DNA from: Candidatus Pelagisphaera phototrophica
GTDB lineage: Bacteria; Verrucomicrobiota; Verrucomicrobiia; Opitutales; Opitutaceae
DNA length: 64,000 nt
Direction of reading: 5' to 3'
NCBI RefSeq assembly: GCF_014529625.1
Contig: NZ_CP076039.1
Coordinates: 1,984,001-2,048,000, forward strand
The notes under the pieces were generated by a model. It was not told the DNA's origin and ran no database searches. It saw only the letters and a list, made by a program, of their open reading frames with translations. Below, piece by piece: positions 27,301 to 36,351 of the stretch. Numbering within the stretch: position 1 is the stretch's first letter; each line of letters starts with the position of its first letter. The translations under genes and the position numbers were made by a program.

Positions 27301-27699
27301 CAGTGTGTGAGGTGCCATAAAGTGAACGACTATGGAGCGGAAGTCGGTCCTGATTTGACAACGATTGGGCGCAACCACGACCGGGAATACCTATTGGAAG
27401 CGATCGTCGATCCTGGAGCCGTTGTGGCCCCTGGTTTTGGAACGATGGTCCTGACTCGCAAGAATGGTGAAGTGGCGAGCGGGCTCTTAATGGATGACAA
27501 CGAGGATGGAGTGAGCTTGAAACTTCCCGATGGAAAGATAGAAAAGGTCAGCTATTCCGACATCGCTTCGAAGCAACCTCCCATATCCGGAATGCCTCCC
27601 ATGGGACTTCTCCTCAGCCACGGCGAAGTGCGAGATCTGGTCGCCTATCTAAGCAGTCTGAAACACGCACCAAAGTTGGACGGCGACGAGCACGAATAG
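24310..27699 (+). CDS. PVC-type haem-binding CxxCH protein with propeller and HEAT repeats
   Basis: This large exported protein (1129 residues) has a signal peptide (1-17, VFGAES) and a membrane-bound-dehydrogenase-like β-propeller (about 40-480). Asp-rich loops ([28 protein letters not shown]) and [24 protein letters not shown] and [19 protein letters not shown] mark the propeller. A HEAT-repeat region follows (about 500-960). A C-terminal c-type haem domain has C999-VRC-H1003 in [27 protein letters not shown], then the 'Planctomycetes/Verrucomicrobia' putative haem-binding tail ([14 protein letters not shown]). The role is unproven; the domain set suggests an oxidative enzyme feeding electrons to a cytochrome. 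A second such protein lies at 28393. Confidence 0.9.
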   Translation: [1129 protein letters not shown]

Positions 27700-27826
27700 A
27701 GAAGCGGCTGGCCTGCTAATCCCATACAAGAGGGGCTGCAATGCGTTTGAATCATGTCGCTATCAACTCTCTAGTAGGGAAAATTCGTGACATTTCGGGC
27801 AGTTGATGGGCAATGTCTAGCTAGCC

Positions 27827-28219
27827 ATGAAATTCGAGCATTACGCAATAAATGTTGAAGAACCAGTCGCGGTAGCGGACTGGTATGTCGCCCATTGTGA
27901 AATGAGCATCGCCCTCTCTATCGATGGACCTCCTTACATGCGATTCCTGGCGGACAAGACGGGCCGCGTAGTGGTTGAGCTTTATTGCAACCTTGCCGCA
28001 AAAGTGCCGGACTACAAGTCGATGGATCCGATCGAGTATCATTTGGCCTTTGCGGTTGAGGATGCCGAGTCGGAGATGAATCGACTGATTGAAGCCGGTG
28101 CGTCTTTTGTCGTTGAAGTGAACCCACAGGAAGGGAGTCGGCTTATCATGCTGAGAGATCCCTTCGGGATGAGTTTACAGCTTTGCCAAAGGGTGCAGCC
28201 ATTTACGATAAAAGATTAG
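27827..28219 (+). CDS. VOC (glyoxalase/bleomycin-resistance) family protein
   Basis: The 130-residue protein is built from two βαβββ units, as in vicinal-oxygen-chelate proteins. It starts KFEHYAINVEEPVAVADWYVAHC (first metal His in the EHYAINV strand) and includes VVVELYCN, IEYHLAFAVEDAESEMNRLIEAG and LIMLRDPFGMSLQLCQR. Substrate is unknown; members isomerise, cleave or epimerise small molecules. It sits alone between two very large haem-binding proteins. A ribosome site is not obvious. Confidence 0.85.
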   Translation: MKFEHYAINVEEPVAVADWYVAHCEMSIALSIDGPPYMRFLADKTGRVVVELYCNLAAKVPDYKSMDPIEYHLAFAVEDAESEMNRLIEAGASFVVEVNPQEGSRLIMLRDPFGMSLQLCQRVQPFTIKD

Positions 28220-28392
28220 ATAGGCTCAGTCCTAGTTACTTCCTGCGGAATGGCTCATTAACGCGGTTAGACATTTTGTTAGAGACCGGCTACGTGTAAA
28301 ATTTTCTGTCCAATCACTAGCAGTTTGAAATAATTAATAGCTGAATAAGGCCGCCCTCGTTAGGCCGGCTCGCTATCCTAGGAGTTCAGACT

Positions 28393-31059
28393 ATGAAGAA
28401 TCTTTGCTTAAACGCGCTCGTGAATATGAGATCCCATCTGATACGAGCTGGATTAACGGCTGCCATCGCCTCATTTTGGGTAATCGCTGCTCATGCGGCT
28501 GAAAGTGTCCCGGTGGACGCTTTCGATTTGCCGGAAGACCTTGAGGTCACGCTGTGGGCTAGCTCGCCCCTTTTCTACAATCCCACGAATATCGATGTGG
28601 ATCATAAAGGTCGCCTTTGGGTAGCGGAAGGGGTGAACTATCGGAAGTTTCGCAACAAGACGAGTCGGACTCACTCGGTCGGCGACCGGATAATGATCCT
28701 TGAGGATACGGATGGAGACGGCAAAGCGGATAGCTCCAAGGTATTTTGGCAAGATTCGAGCTTGGTGGCTCCTCTCGGAGTTGCCGTAATTGACAACAAA
28801 GTAATCATTTCCCAGCCGCCTAGCTTGATTGCCATTACTGATGTAAACCGAAATGACCGGTTCGACTATGGGGATATTAAAGAGATTCTCCTGACCGGAT
28901 TCGAGGGGTTAGACCACGACCATAGTTTACACTCCGTGACGGTGGGGCCCAATGGGCAATACTATTTCAATACCGGCAATGCAGGTAATGCGGACGTTGA
29001 AAGTGCTGACTTGCGCTTATTCACGGGGAGTTCCTATCTAAACCGCACCGATCGTGCGAAACCAAGCAGCGACGGTCATCAGTATGTCGGTGGCGTTGCG
29101 ATGCGGATGAATCCGGACGGCACAGGGCTCGCCGTTATTGGACACAATTTCCGGAATTCCTACGAGCAGACCATTACTTCATTCGGCGACGTCTTCAATA
29201 ATGACAACGATGACCCACCCGCGGCGCGAACAACCTGGTTGATGGAATATGGAAACCTGGGATTTTCGTCCTACGACGGTTTGCGGACCTGGCGTTCCGA
29301 ACAACGTCCGGACCAATTGACGGCCGAAGCAGAGTGGCGTCAGGGTGACCCCGGAACGATCCCTGCCGGCGATGTCTATGGTGGAGGTGCCCCAACCGGT
29401 ATCACCTACTATGAGGGAGATGCCCTTGGCACTGAGTATAACGGGATGTTGTTAACTTGCGAGCCAACTCGTAATGTAGTTTTTGGATACAAGCCACAAG
29501 CGAAGCAGGCAGGATTCGAGTTGGAGCGTTTTGAGTTTTTCGGGTCGAATCCAACTGGCAAATTTTACGGAGCGGATTTTTCTCAATCGCAAGCTCGCAA
29601 CAAGGAAGCTCGTTTCCAATTCAGGCCTTCCGATATCGCTGTCGGAACGGATGGGGCATTGTATGTTTCAGATTGGTACGATACGCGCGTCGGAGGTCAT
29701 GGGGCGTATGACGAGTCTGGAGTGGGATCTATTTATCGGATCGCGCCTAAAGGGAAGAAACTGAGTACTCCCAAAATCGACTTCTCGACCACGAAGGGAC
29801 TAGTAGAAGCGTTTAAAAACCCATCGCACAATGTGAGAGGAGCTGCATTTTATGGGCTCAAGGACAAAGGAGCAGCGACGGTTTCAGCAGTGGCCAAGCT
29901 TCTTAACGATGACAACAAATACGTTCAGGCTCGCGCCGTTTTCCTCCTGCCGCATTTAGGGCCGAAGGGAGTTGAGTTCGTGGAAAAGAGGCTCGAAGCT
30001 GACGATTCTCAAATGAGAATTGCTGCCTTCCGCGCGTTGAGAGCTACCGGGAGCAACTTTATGAGCCATGCCAAGGCGTTGGCTAAGGATTCCTCCGCGG
30101 CAGTACGGCGCGAAGTGGCCCTAGCTCTCCGAGATGTTCCTTTTGGGGAAATGAAGGAAACCCTTCTGGATATCGTAGACGGTTATGACGGAATAGACCG
30201 CTGGTACTTGGAAGCGGTCGGAACGTCGGTGGCCCTTGAAGAGGCGAAGGCTTACGCGTATTTGAAAAGCAAGCGCGGGAATGATCCGGCTAACTGGTCA
30301 AAGGCTTTTGCTAATATCGCTTGGAGACTGCATCCCGAGTCTGCGGTGGGTGATATGAAGGCCTACGCAATGGACACTTCCAAGGACACTCAATCCCGTG
30401 TCGATATGCTGACAGCGATTGCCTATGTGGAATCCGAGAAAGGGGCCCGAGCGATGGTTGACATCGCGAAAAAGGCCGAGGGTGCCGAGGTGACGACACG
30501 AGCCCGCTGGTTTGTGGAGAACCGGGACAAGTCATACTGGCGCCAGTATAACTTGATGGCGGAAATTGGAGGGCAAAGTGCCACTTTAGTCGATTCGATT
30601 GTCCCCGCCTTTCCCAATGCCAAGGCGGAGACGACACTGGAAGAAGTCCTTTCTTATGCTCCAGATGCGAGTCGTGGTAAAAGGGCGCTGTCAAAGTGCT
30701 TCATGTGCCACAAATTCGGAGATCAAGGAGTCAATTTCGGCCCTGATTTAACGGCGTTTTCCCAAGGCAATCCGAGCGAGACCCTGATCCAGGCGATCAT
30801 TAGTCCTTCCGCAGATATTTCGCATGGATTCGAAGGTTTGGAAGTGAAGACCAAGGATAATAAGACCATTCAGGGTTTTGTTATTTCCGAAGGTAACCCT
30901 CTGGTATTGAGAGTGTTTGGCGGTGCAGATGTGGCGATTGACCAAGACAAAATTGCAAGCCGCGAAAATTTACACTATTCCTTCATGCCCTCCGCGGCCA
31001 GTCTTGATATTAGTGCGGAAAATGTCTCTAACATGGTGGCCTATTTGAAGAGTCTGTAG
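28393..31059 (+). CDS. PVC-type haem-binding CxxCH protein (second copy)
   Basis: The 888-residue exported protein starts at ATG 28393 with a good ribosome site (AGGAG nine bases upstream) and a signal peptide ending AAHAAES (about 36). Propeller: [93 protein letters not shown]. HEAT-like repeats lie at about 470-720. A haem motif C769-FMC-H773 sits in [23 protein letters not shown]. It shares the architecture of the protein at 24310 but is shorter and has different blade loops. Covalent haem, hence periplasmic maturation, is expected. Its substrate is unknown. Confidence 0.9.
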   Translation: [888 protein letters not shown]

Positions 31060-31200
31060 GAGAGTGCCCACTAAATTAGAATACGGAATGCTGGTTTTCG
31101 GGGTGCCTCTTAGATTTTCGTAAGAAGTATTCCACCGATCAGCCCGCCTGTATTTTTCCTTTGGCAAGTGGCCAAGGTAGGGTACGCGGGGGTCTTTGTT

Positions 31201-32622
31201 CTACCTGGCGGGTCCGATGGGTTCCGTGTCTTCGGTCGGTAGCCAAGCGGCGTGTTGTTTCATGATTTTCGCGGTGCCTTTACGAAAGGCGATGTTTGTC
31301 CATTCGTTAGGATCCTCCTCTAGATCGTAGAGTTCCTCGTCACCGTTTTTGTATTTGATGTATCGGTACCGATCGGAACGAACAGCGTGGTTTCCCTGTT
31401 GGTAGGTAATTAAGGCGGGATCCCACTTCGACTTTGGCTTTTTGAGAAGGGGAACCAGACTCTTGCCTTCAAGGTGCTCCGGAGCGGGGAGTCCGCAAAG
31501 TTCAGTGAGTGTAGGGTACAAATCTACAAGCGTGACAGGACGGTGGCAGATCTGGCCTTCCTTGTAGCCAGGGGCGATGATAATATAAGGGATGTGAGTG
31601 GCCTTTTCGTAGAGCACAAACTTTTCCCAGTGATCCTTCTCGCCGAGATGATATCCGTGGTCGGACCAGAGAACAATGATGGTGTTGTCAGCTTTACCGC
31701 TTTTGTCCAAAGCATCCAACAGGCGACCCACTTGATAGTCGGCAAAACTAGCCGATGCCTGGTAGCCTTGGATCGCTTTGTCGAAGATGTAGGCATCTCG
31801 AAGCTTTTCCGCTTCAAAGGTGCTTATGAATTTTCGTCCGGGTGGATGCAGAAGAGCCTTGGCTTCATCTGGCAAGTCTTCAAGGTCGTCCTCTTTGATT
31901 TCGGGTTGCGTCAATCGCCCTAGGGGGTATTGGTCGAACCATTCTTGCGGTGCATAGAAGGGCATGTGGGGCCGGAAAATTCCGGTAGCGATAAAAAAGG
32001 GGGATTTGTTAGCGTCTATTTTTTCGATAGCCCAATCCACTGTGCGATTGTCAATGTGATCATCTGGATTTCGCGGATACACCCCCCAGTCGAAATTGCG
32101 ACTGACAGGGCCTTTCTTCCCGTCTGGTGCGGTCCAGCTCCTGATCCCGTTTAGATTTCCATTCCGAGGCATTGGCATGTCGGGTTGCCGAGCAGGAAAT
32201 TCTACAAAGTCGTCGAATGCCTCATACTTGTGGTATTCAGTGCCATGATGGTGGAAGATTTTTCCGCTAGCATAGGTCTGGTATCCGTGGTTCTTGAAGT
32301 GCTGCGGTAGAATGGTCACATCGGACAAGGCTCGCTTCCAGTCGCTATTATTTCCATACACACCGCTCGTGGAAGGACGTACCCCGCTGAGGACGGAGGC
32401 CCGAGAAGGATTGCAAGCAGGAGAGTTGCAATAGGCCTTTGAGAAAAACATACCACGGGCGGCAAGTCGTTCGATATTGGGAGTCTGAATGGGGTTGGAT
32501 TTGTCGAAGAGGGTTGTCCAGTCATTCATGTCATCGATGGCGATGAAGAGGATGTTTGGAGCTCCGAGAGCTCCAAAATGAAGAATGAAGAGTGAAAAAT
32601 GAAAAATGAATATTGCTTTCAT
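31201..32622 (-). CDS. secreted type I sulfatase, iduronate-2-sulfatase-like
   Basis: The 473-residue sulfatase has a short hydrophobic signal (MKAIFIFHFSLFILHFGALG). First metal site: PNILFIAIDDMNDWTTLF. Formylglycine motif: C70-N-P-S-R74 in ACNPSRASVLSGVRPSTSGVY. Later motifs are ASGKIFHHH, FFIATGIFRPHMPFYAPQEWFDQYP and IIVLWSDHGYHLGEKDHWEKF, the pattern of the iduronate-2-sulfatase subgroup. The signal-peptide DNA is a run of near-direct ATGAA(A) repeats, perhaps slippage-prone. Oriented opposite to the downstream convergent haem protein; upstream is a symporter fragment. Substrate probably a sulfated uronic-acid or fucose-type glycan (inference). Confidence 0.93.
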   Translation of the reverse strand: MKAIFIFHFSLFILHFGALGAPNILFIAIDDMNDWTTLFDKSNPIQTPNIERLAARGMFFSKAYCNSPACNPSRASVLSGVRPSTSGVYGNNSDWKRALSDVTILPQHFKNHGYQTYASGKIFHHHGTEYHKYEAFDDFVEFPARQPDMPMPRNGNLNGIRSWTAPDGKKGPVSRNFDWGVYPRNPDDHIDNRTVDWAIEKIDANKSPFFIATGIFRPHMPFYAPQEWFDQYPLGRLTQPEIKEDDLEDLPDEAKALLHPPGRKFISTFEAEKLRDAYIFDKAIQGYQASASFADYQVGRLLDALDKSGKADNTIIVLWSDHGYHLGEKDHWEKFVLYEKATHIPYIIIAPGYKEGQICHRPVTLVDLYPTLTELCGLPAPEHLEGKSLVPLLKKPKSKWDPALITYQQGNHAVRSDRYRYIKYKNGDEELYDLEEDPNEWTNIAFRKGTAKIMKQHAAWLPTEDTEPIGPAR

Positions 32623-32664
32623 GAAGGTAAGACGAAGACCATTCGGGATTGGCGCGCAACTAGA

Positions 32665-33143
32665 TCAAGCCGATACGGCAGACTCGGAGCCTTTCGGTAT
32701 TGGGAACGATGCAATCAGGCCTACGCCGAAGCAAACACCAATCCCTACTAGCCCGAAGAGAAGACCATTCAGATCACTAAAATATTTGGCGTAGACCAGA
32801 GAGACGAGACTACAGCTCACCCCGATCCATGCGTGCATTGCCGCGGCGTGTTTTACTAATAGACCCATTAGAAAGAGTCCAGCCAATGGACTACCAATCA
32901 GACCCATCAGGCCGATAAGGAAATCGAAAATATACCCGGTATCGATGAGAGACATAATAAGGGCGGCTCCTGTGCTCAATACGCCGAGACAGGCAACGAG
33001 AGTGTGGGTAAAGCTTAATTGGTTTTGATCGCTCCAGTCTTTTTTGAATCGTCCCACAAAATCGTTGGACACTGCGGTACAGATCGAATGCATGGAGCTG
33101 TCAAGACTGGACATGGCGGCGGCGAAGAGCCCGACTAGAGGCA
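32665..33143 (-). pseudogene. 3' fragment of a sodium:solute symporter gene
   Basis: The frame encodes LPLVGLFAAAMSSLDSSMHS, the conserved helix of SSF-family Na+/solute symporters ('FAAAMSSLDSxMxS'). About four more hydrophobic spans follow (ACLGVLSTGAALIMSL, FDFLIGLMGLIGSPLAGLFLMGLL, and others). Only about 160 of the usual 480-550 residues remain. The 5' side ends exactly at the 3' end of the next sulfatase: that sulfatase's TAG lies inside the first codons of this fragment. A deletion or recombination joint therefore lies at about 33140. A start at ATG 33114 is unlikely to give a working carrier. Confidence 0.8.
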
Positions 33144-34514
33144 GTCAGGAGAAGGCGGAGGAATGCTTCCTTTGAGTGGCCTGTTCAAGTAGGGCAGTTT
33201 TAATGGGCCGCTTATCATGGAGTCGAATTGCTTCTTAAGTTTTCGGTACTCGCGATGTTCTTTTCGTTTAAGGTCGCTGACTGAAATCGGGTTGGTCTCG
33301 AGCGGGTCCCTGTCGATGCGATAGAGACTTCCGTCGGAATATAGTTTCCAACGCTTATCGAAAATGAACTTCGCCGCGGGCATTGCTGTGCCGAAGTAGT
33401 CACTTCCCCATTGCGGATCGTAGTGCATGAAAATTGAGTCGCGAGGAGTCTTCTTTTTTTTCTTCTTGGAAATTTTGAGGAGATCGACCCCATCAAGGGG
33501 TACGGGCGAGTTCGCGCCAATTGCCGAAGCAAGGGTAGGGAATACATCCAAAACCTCTACCAAGTCGTCTCGGACGACCCCTTTGGGAAGCTTCTTTTTC
33601 CATTGGAGAATGAAAGGCACATGGGTCCCCGCGTCTTTCGAGTACCATTTTCCTCCTGTAATGGGAATTCCGTGACGATTGGAAGTGATTTGCGGGTGAG
33701 TGCCATTGTCGCCGATGAACCAGATGAGCGTGTTTTCGGACAAGTTGTATTCTTCGAGCTTTCGGATGACTCGACCCACCATCTTGTCCAAATATGACAT
33801 CATCCCGTGGAATTTCTCTTTAGGCGTTTTCGCATCCAGTGAGTCCGGCGTCGTGGTCCATGGATCGTGGGCGAGAACGGGATTGTAGTGAATAAAAAAG
33901 GGCTGGTTGTGATACTTGTCTATGAAATCAAGTACGTAGTCATTGAGGAGAGTCGGGCCGAAGTCGTCTTTACAGTAGGTTTTGGCGATGCCGTCCTCGG
34001 AGAGTGTTGGCTGCCAAAAGCGGCTTCCTTTGAGGGATCGTTCCAGCTGCCATACTAGGTGCTCGTCGTAGCCAATATCACTCGGATATGACCCGACACC
34101 GCCAATCTCCATATTACCAGCGAGTTGCCATTTTCCTACGACGACTGTCTTGTATCCGGCCGTTTTGATGTGCAACGGTAGCGTGTAATAGTCCGGATTC
34201 AGGTGGCCGAAAGCTTCATAGTGTTTGAAATTATAGGTGCCCGTGAGCAGCCGTGTCCGTGAGGTGGTACAGACGGGAGTCGCATAGCCATAATCGAAAC
34301 GGATGCCGTTTTCGGCGAGTGAGTCGATGTGCGGGGTTGAATACTCGCCTCCGTAGGCTCCGATCGTCTCAATGCCAATATCGTCGGCGAAAATTAGGAT
34401 GATGTTGGGCGTGGAATCAGCGAAGGAGATATTCCAAACCGCAAAGAAGGCAGTTGCGGCAACTGTGATGAGTTTTGTACGCCGAGTTGTCGATTTTTCT
34501 GCGAAGGAGGGCAT
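33135..34514 (-). CDS. secreted type I sulfatase with CTTSR motif
   Basis: Start set at 34514 (MPSFAEKSTTRRTKLITVAATAFFAV, signal peptide). The longer frame to 34649 adds 45 unrelated residues. First metal site: PNIILIFADDIGIETIGAYG. Formylglycine motif: C82-T-T-S-R in PVCTTSRTRLLTGTYNF. VVVGKWQLAG, FFIHYNPVLAHDPW and IWFIGDNGTHPQI follow. A Lys-rich stretch (ISKKKKKKTPRDS) sits near residue 350. The C-terminus (LNRPLKGSIPPPSPDCL) runs into the symporter fragment; the last few residues may derive from the joint. It is divergent from the sulfatase at 34930, with a palindrome between them. Confidence 0.9.
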   Translation of the reverse strand: MPSFAEKSTTRRTKLITVAATAFFAVWNISFADSTPNIILIFADDIGIETIGAYGGEYSTPHIDSLAENGIRFDYGYATPVCTTSRTRLLTGTYNFKHYEAFGHLNPDYYTLPLHIKTAGYKTVVVGKWQLAGNMEIGGVGSYPSDIGYDEHLVWQLERSLKGSRFWQPTLSEDGIAKTYCKDDFGPTLLNDYVLDFIDKYHNQPFFIHYNPVLAHDPWTTTPDSLDAKTPKEKFHGMMSYLDKMVGRVIRKLEEYNLSENTLIWFIGDNGTHPQITSNRHGIPITGGKWYSKDAGTHVPFILQWKKKLPKGVVRDDLVEVLDVFPTLASAIGANSPVPLDGVDLLKISKKKKKKTPRDSIFMHYDPQWGSDYFGTAMPAAKFIFDKRWKLYSDGSLYRIDRDPLETNPISVSDLKRKEHREYRKLKKQFDSMISGPLKLPYLNRPLKGSIPPPSPDCL

Positions 34515-34734
34515 GGGGAGGAAACGTCGATGTGAAATATCCGATGCTATGCGACGGTCGTCAACGGTTCTTCTAGGGGCAATTGCCAGCAGGACGAATT
34601 GTGAAAGTGTCGAGTGCAGGCTTTGACAGGTTCCTGATAGCGAATGCATTAAGGAGATGATTTATGGCAATGTTCGTGCCAAATTTGGTTAGCGAGAGTG
34701 CTCGGTTTTTGTAACAATCCGGCCCTGGCATGAA

Positions 34735-34748
34735 ACGAAACGTTTCGT
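34735..34748. promoter_or_regulatory. candidate LacI-type operator palindrome
   Basis: ACGAAACGTTTCGT is a perfect 14-bp palindrome centred on CG, like LacI/GalR-family operators (TGAAACGTTTCA type). It lies in the 415-base gap between divergent sulfatase genes (34514 and 34930), where a shared operator would make sense. No regulator gene is in the window. The rest of 34515-34929 shows no gene or RNA. Confidence 0.45.
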
Positions 34749-34929
34749 GGCGCTTGTAGTTAACAATAAGCACCCCTAAAAATGATCGAAATCGTTACCA
34801 GCTGAAGCCTGGCTGTGGAAGTCGATTGACGATTTTCAACGAAAGGTACGCAGAAAAACCGACAATGAGCTTCCCGTGGAACTGAAATTCCGATTCTATC
34901 TACACTTCTATTTCCCCAATTAGCGTTCG

Positions 34930-36351
34930 ATGAATTTCAAGTCTCTCACTTTAACCGTTTCTGTACTAATCTTGGGATCTCTGGGTCTGTCTTCCGCTCA
35001 AGATCAGCCCAATGTGGTCATCCTCCTCGCGGATGACCTAGGCTACGGCGATGTGGGTTTTCATGGAAGCGACATTCAAACGCCCCATATCGACCGGCTT
35101 GCGAGTGAAGGTGCACAGCTTGAGGCCTTTTATGCCTGTCCCATGTGCACCCCGACTCGGGCAGGATTGATGACGGGGCGGTATCCCATTCGTTTTGGTC
35201 TCATGCGTTCGGTGATACCCCCACAGCGAGACTTTGGCTTGGATACTTCCGAGGAGACGCTAGCTGACGTATTTGCTAAGGCGGGATACAAACGGCGGGG
35301 CATCATGGGAAAATGGCACTTGGGTCATCGTCAAAAGAAATGGCTGCCTTTGGAGCGCGGGTTCACTGACTTTATTGGGCACTACAACGGCGCCATTGAC
35401 TATTTTACGCATGAAAGAGATGGAGAGCTAGATTGGCATCACAATGACCAGTCTGTAAAGGTGGAGGGCTATGCAACCGATTTGATCGGTGAGGGAGCGG
35501 TTGAATTCATTAGATCGACTCCAAAGAATGAACCCTATTTATTGTACGTCCCCTTCAACGCGCCTCACTCACCCTTTCAAGCGAAGGAGGCAGATCTCGA
35601 AAAATATCCTCATAGGACGGGGAGGCAGAAGACTTATGCAGCGATGGTGGATTCCCTGGACCAGGCGATTGGCAAAATTTTGGCCGCGGCCGAAGCTCGA
35701 GGGGATCTCGACGATACGTTTGTCCTTTTTTTCAGTGACAATGGAGGTGTGCGAAACGTGGCCAGCAATGGTGAGCTCAAGGGATCCAAGCTAACGGTTT
35801 ATCAAGGCGGAATCCGTGTGGCCGCCGCCGCTATGTGGAAGAATGGCGGAATCGTTGGGGGAAAGCGGATACGAGAAAATATGGGATACATCGATGTGCT
35901 CCCCACCCTGCGTAGAATGATTGGCGTGAACGATCCCCCTGCGAGGCCGCTCGACGGAATCGATGTGCTAGATGCCTTGAGAGGCAAAGCGAAACTCACA
36001 GACCGGACGTGGTTTACCTATCTCGATCAGAATGACGACAGGATCGAACAATTGGCGGCTAACACCGAGGATTGGAAGCTGGTTTTCCGCCGGCCCGCTC
36101 CCGATTCTGAGGCAAAAGAATCCTCGCTCGAGTTGTACGAAATCGGGAATGATCCCTATGAGAAACTCGATATCTCAAACCGTGATCCGAAATCGGTAAA
36201 AAAGCGTGCTCAGGCGATTGCGGGGGCGAAAGCAAAATTGACGGCGGAAATCGAGACGTTCCTGTCACTGAAATCGGAAAACCAAATCGATCGGTTTAGG
36301 CGTGGCGCCAGTAACACCCCTGTAATTCCCGATTGGACACCGACCCACTAG
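34930..36351 (+). CDS. secreted type I arylsulfatase with CTPTR motif
   Basis: The 473-residue sulfatase has a signal peptide (1-23, SLGLSSAQD). Metal site: PNVVILLADDLGYGDVGFHG. Formylglycine motif: C73-T-P-T-R77 in PMCTPTRAGLMTGRYPIRFGL, the N-acetylgalactosamine-4-sulfatase/arylsulfatase-B type. GIMGKWHLGH, LLYVPFNAPHSPFQAK and VLFFSDNGG complete the active-site set. It is first in a run of same-strand genes (36447, 37997 and on). Confidence 0.94.
   Translation: MNFKSLTLTVSVLILGSLGLSSAQDQPNVVILLADDLGYGDVGFHGSDIQTPHIDRLASEGAQLEAFYACPMCTPTRAGLMTGRYPIRFGLMRSVIPPQRDFGLDTSEETLADVFAKAGYKRRGIMGKWHLGHRQKKWLPLERGFTDFIGHYNGAIDYFTHERDGELDWHHNDQSVKVEGYATDLIGEGAVEFIRSTPKNEPYLLYVPFNAPHSPFQAKEADLEKYPHRTGRQKTYAAMVDSLDQAIGKILAAAEARGDLDDTFVLFFSDNGGVRNVASNGELKGSKLTVYQGGIRVAAAAMWKNGGIVGGKRIRENMGYIDVLPTLRRMIGVNDPPARPLDGIDVLDALRGKAKLTDRTWFTYLDQNDDRIEQLAANTEDWKLVFRRPAPDSEAKESSLELYEIGNDPYEKLDISNRDPKSVKKRAQAIAGAKAKLTAEIETFLSLKSENQIDRFRRGASNTPVIPDWTPTH

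Noticed and set aside
31158-31177. CCTTTGGC/GCCAAGG hairpin between convergent genes as a terminator
   Set aside because: Imperfect stem and the T-run is on the wrong side for either strand.
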